Origin: Armatimonadota bacterium
GTDB lineage: Bacteria; Armatimonadota; UBA5829
Direction of reading: 5' to 3'
Length of the DNA: 51,370 nt
Assembly: GCA_012522555.1 (NCBI GenBank)
Contig: JAAYKG010000101.1
Location: 1 to 51,370 of the forward strand
Part shown: positions 50,181-51,370 of the stretch, in pieces
Position numbering within the stretch: the first letter of the stretch is position 1
Layout of the letters: the number at the start of each line of letters is the position of its first letter
Program-made: the position numbers and the translations under genes
The notes under the pieces: generated by a model
What the model was told of the DNA's origin: nothing
The model's database searches: none
What the model saw: the letters and a program-made list of their open reading frames with translations, nothing else

Positions 50181-51370
50181 CGCGTTCGCCGCGAAATTCA
50201 GCGCTCGGCGAATCGGCGCCTCGATTCTGTCCAGAGGGATAATCGCCTTCGTATTAGCAGCGCTGTTTATCAGCCAGGCAGCCGCTGCCAATATCACAGG
50301 GGTGAATGTCGCCAACAAGCCCGATCGCGTGATCGTGTCGGTGCAGGGCGACGCGCCGTTGAAGATGGGCGTTATTCCATCGAGTGCCGGTCGGTTCATT
50401 GCCTTTCAATTTGCAGGCCAGTTAACCCCCCAAGGGCGGATGGTCTCGATCAAAAGCGGAAAGATTCATAACATACGCTATTCCAAATTTCAGGAGAGGC
50501 CTCCGGCTACCCGAATAGTATTCAATACTGCCACCCGTCTCGACTATTCCACCTCGTGGAACGAAAGCAAGACGCGGGTGGAAATATCCGTGTGGAAATT
50601 CGGCTCAAACCCACAGGTCAAAGCCGCACCGGCTGGTGATGCAGAGCTTCGTATTGCTGCATCCCCTACTCCGCCGGCCGCCAGGATTCAAAGCGATGAA
50701 CCCAGCAAACTCACCGAGAACCTGCCTGCATTAGAAGAGCCTGAGGCGTTGGTGAGGGTCACTCCAACCAGTGGCCAGGCCGCCGCTGCCGCGCTGCCGG
50801 TAGCTTCGGCTCCCTTTATCCCGCCGCCGGCCGTAGAGGCCCCTAAACCGGCTCCCGTTGCAGTTGTGCAAAAGCCCGCGCCTGTCGCGGTAAAGCCAGC
50901 TAAGGCCGCTGCAGGCCCTGCTTCAACCAAATCCGGCAAGCGTGTGTCGGTTAATTTCCTGGATGCGGACATAAACGATGTTCTGAAAGCGATCTCGACT
51001 CAAAGCGGAGAAAATATCGTTGTCGGAAGCGATGTCACCGGTAAGATCACTGTCACCCTCGACGCTGTGACGATCGACGAGGCCCTCGACTACGTCACCA
51101 AGCTCTGCGGATATACCTATTTGCGAGATCAAAACACATATCTCGTAGGATCGCTGCATTCACTGGGTGGTTTCGCAGGCTCTGAAATCGAGTTGGTCAC
51201 ATTGAAATATGCCAGCGCGGATGATGTGTTGGAAATGCTCAAAGTGCGCTGTCCGCACGTTCGCTCAAGCAAAATCAGTGTTCTCGGCGGCAAAGCCCGC
51301 AAGCACGAGCAGCGGATGGAGGTCGATCAAGGGTTCGATGCTACAAGGACGCAAGCGCAAGCTAATGAGG
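50170..51370 (+). CDS. pilQ: PilQ-type secretin, N-terminal part (runs off the window)
   Basis: Open from ATG at 50170 to the window edge (400 codons, no stop). Signal peptide-like start (ILSRGIIAFVLAALFISQAAAA), AMIN domain for peptidoglycan binding (about 35-155), a Pro/Ala/Val-rich linker (about 160-255), and the secretin N0/STN domain (about 257-320; VSVNFLDADINDVLKAIS, then VTGKITVTLDAVTIDEALDY). The following LVTLKYASADDVLEML starts an N1 domain. The outer-membrane pore domain is beyond the edge. GGAGGAG lies upstream of the ATG, inside the end of the pilP-like gene. Confidence 0.9.
   Translation, partial: MQANAFAAKFSARRIGASILSRGIIAFVLAALFISQAAAANITGVNVANKPDRVIVSVQGDAPLKMGVIPSSAGRFIAFQFAGQLTPQGRMVSIKSGKIHNIRYSKFQERPPATRIVFNTATRLDYSTSWNESKTRVEISVWKFGSNPQVKAAPAGDAELRIAASPTPPAARIQSDEPSKLTENLPALEEPEALVRVTPTSGQAAAAALPVASAPFIPPPAVEAPKPAPVAVVQKPAPVAVKPAKAAAGPASTKSGKRVSVNFLDADINDVLKAISTQSGENIVVGSDVTGKITVTLDAVTIDEALDYVTKLCGYTYLRDQNTYLVGSLHSLGGFAGSEIELVTLKYASADDVLEMLKVRCPHVRSSKISVLGGKARKHEQRMEVDQGFDATRTQAQANE

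Noticed and set aside
1-51370. tRNA, rRNA or CRISPR array
   Set aside because: No cloverleaf-forming intergenic sequence, no rRNA-like stretch and no regularly spaced repeats were seen; the gaps are short and were read through.

Overview
The window looks like the chromosome of an anaerobic or facultative, diderm, hopanoid-forming bacterium. The gene mix suggests Armatimonadota or a neighbouring phylum: a DUF4091 glycoside hydrolase, Gfo/Idh/MocA oxidoreductase, DUF6785-type membrane protein, ceramidase-like and URO-D-like proteins, a BldC-type HTH protein and split gcvPA/gcvPB. That placement is inference from gene content; no rRNA or universal marker is present. A PilMNOP-secretin operon, hopanoid genes and a barrel-like secreted protein argue for an outer membrane. 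Spacing is tight: no gene-free stretch exceeds 300 bases, and several convergent gene pairs overlap at their stop codons.

Layout. 1-2020 (minus): hopanoid tail genes hpnI and hpnK. 2124-4989: secreted-carbohydrate and dehydrogenase genes around a convergent hairpin zone. 5085-7237 (minus): queA plus an unusual HTH regulator, with clear promoter and terminator. 7395-10228: phosphodiester glycosidase, hemerythrin, an orphan permuted DNA methylase and a half-size TauE exporter. 10225-12303 (minus): an orphan NuoE-like [2Fe-2S] protein and dihydrolipoyl dehydrogenase. 12553-15623 (plus): Gfo/Idh/MocA oxidoreductase and a large DUF6785-like membrane protein. 15620-19973 (minus): the glycine cleavage operon gcvT-gcvH-gcvPA-gcvPB.

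20105-21202: aldo/keto reductase with two C-terminal [4Fe-4S] motifs. 21228-29568 (minus) is the centrepiece: a single operon, promoter-[Rex operator]-rex-hydC-hydB-hydA-[2Fe-2S ferredoxin]-hydS-PP2C phosphatase. It encodes a trimeric NAD-dependent, probably electron-bifurcating [FeFe] hydrogenase, its redox repressor, and a PAS-containing sensory hydrogenase coupled by a 4-bp overlap to a SpoIIE-type phosphatase. 29700-33012: a small TPR-like secreted protein, a TauE exporter, endonuclease III, a thioesterase and a DUF2007 protein. 33050-35355: nfnA-nfnB, the ferredoxin-dependent NAD/NADP transhydrogenase. HydABC and NfnAB together would let the cell balance reduced ferredoxin, NADH, NADPH and H2.

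35422-46834: a 1168-residue secreted propeller/OB-fold protein with a structured leader, a superoxide dismutase with two well-supported starts (Tat-exported and cytosolic), a cyclophilin-like protein, a plus-strand run of ceramidase-like, URO-D-like and MFS genes ending in a terminator, a barrel-like protein, and two convergent HAD phosphatases. 47099-51370: pilM, pilN, pilO, a pilP-like gene and the 5' part of the pilQ secretin gene, which runs off the window.

The observations most worth pursuing are the Rex-controlled hydrogenase/H2-sensor operon, the dual-start superoxide dismutase, the lone NuoE next to lpd, the queA-linked HTH protein, and a recurring leaderless promoter layout.
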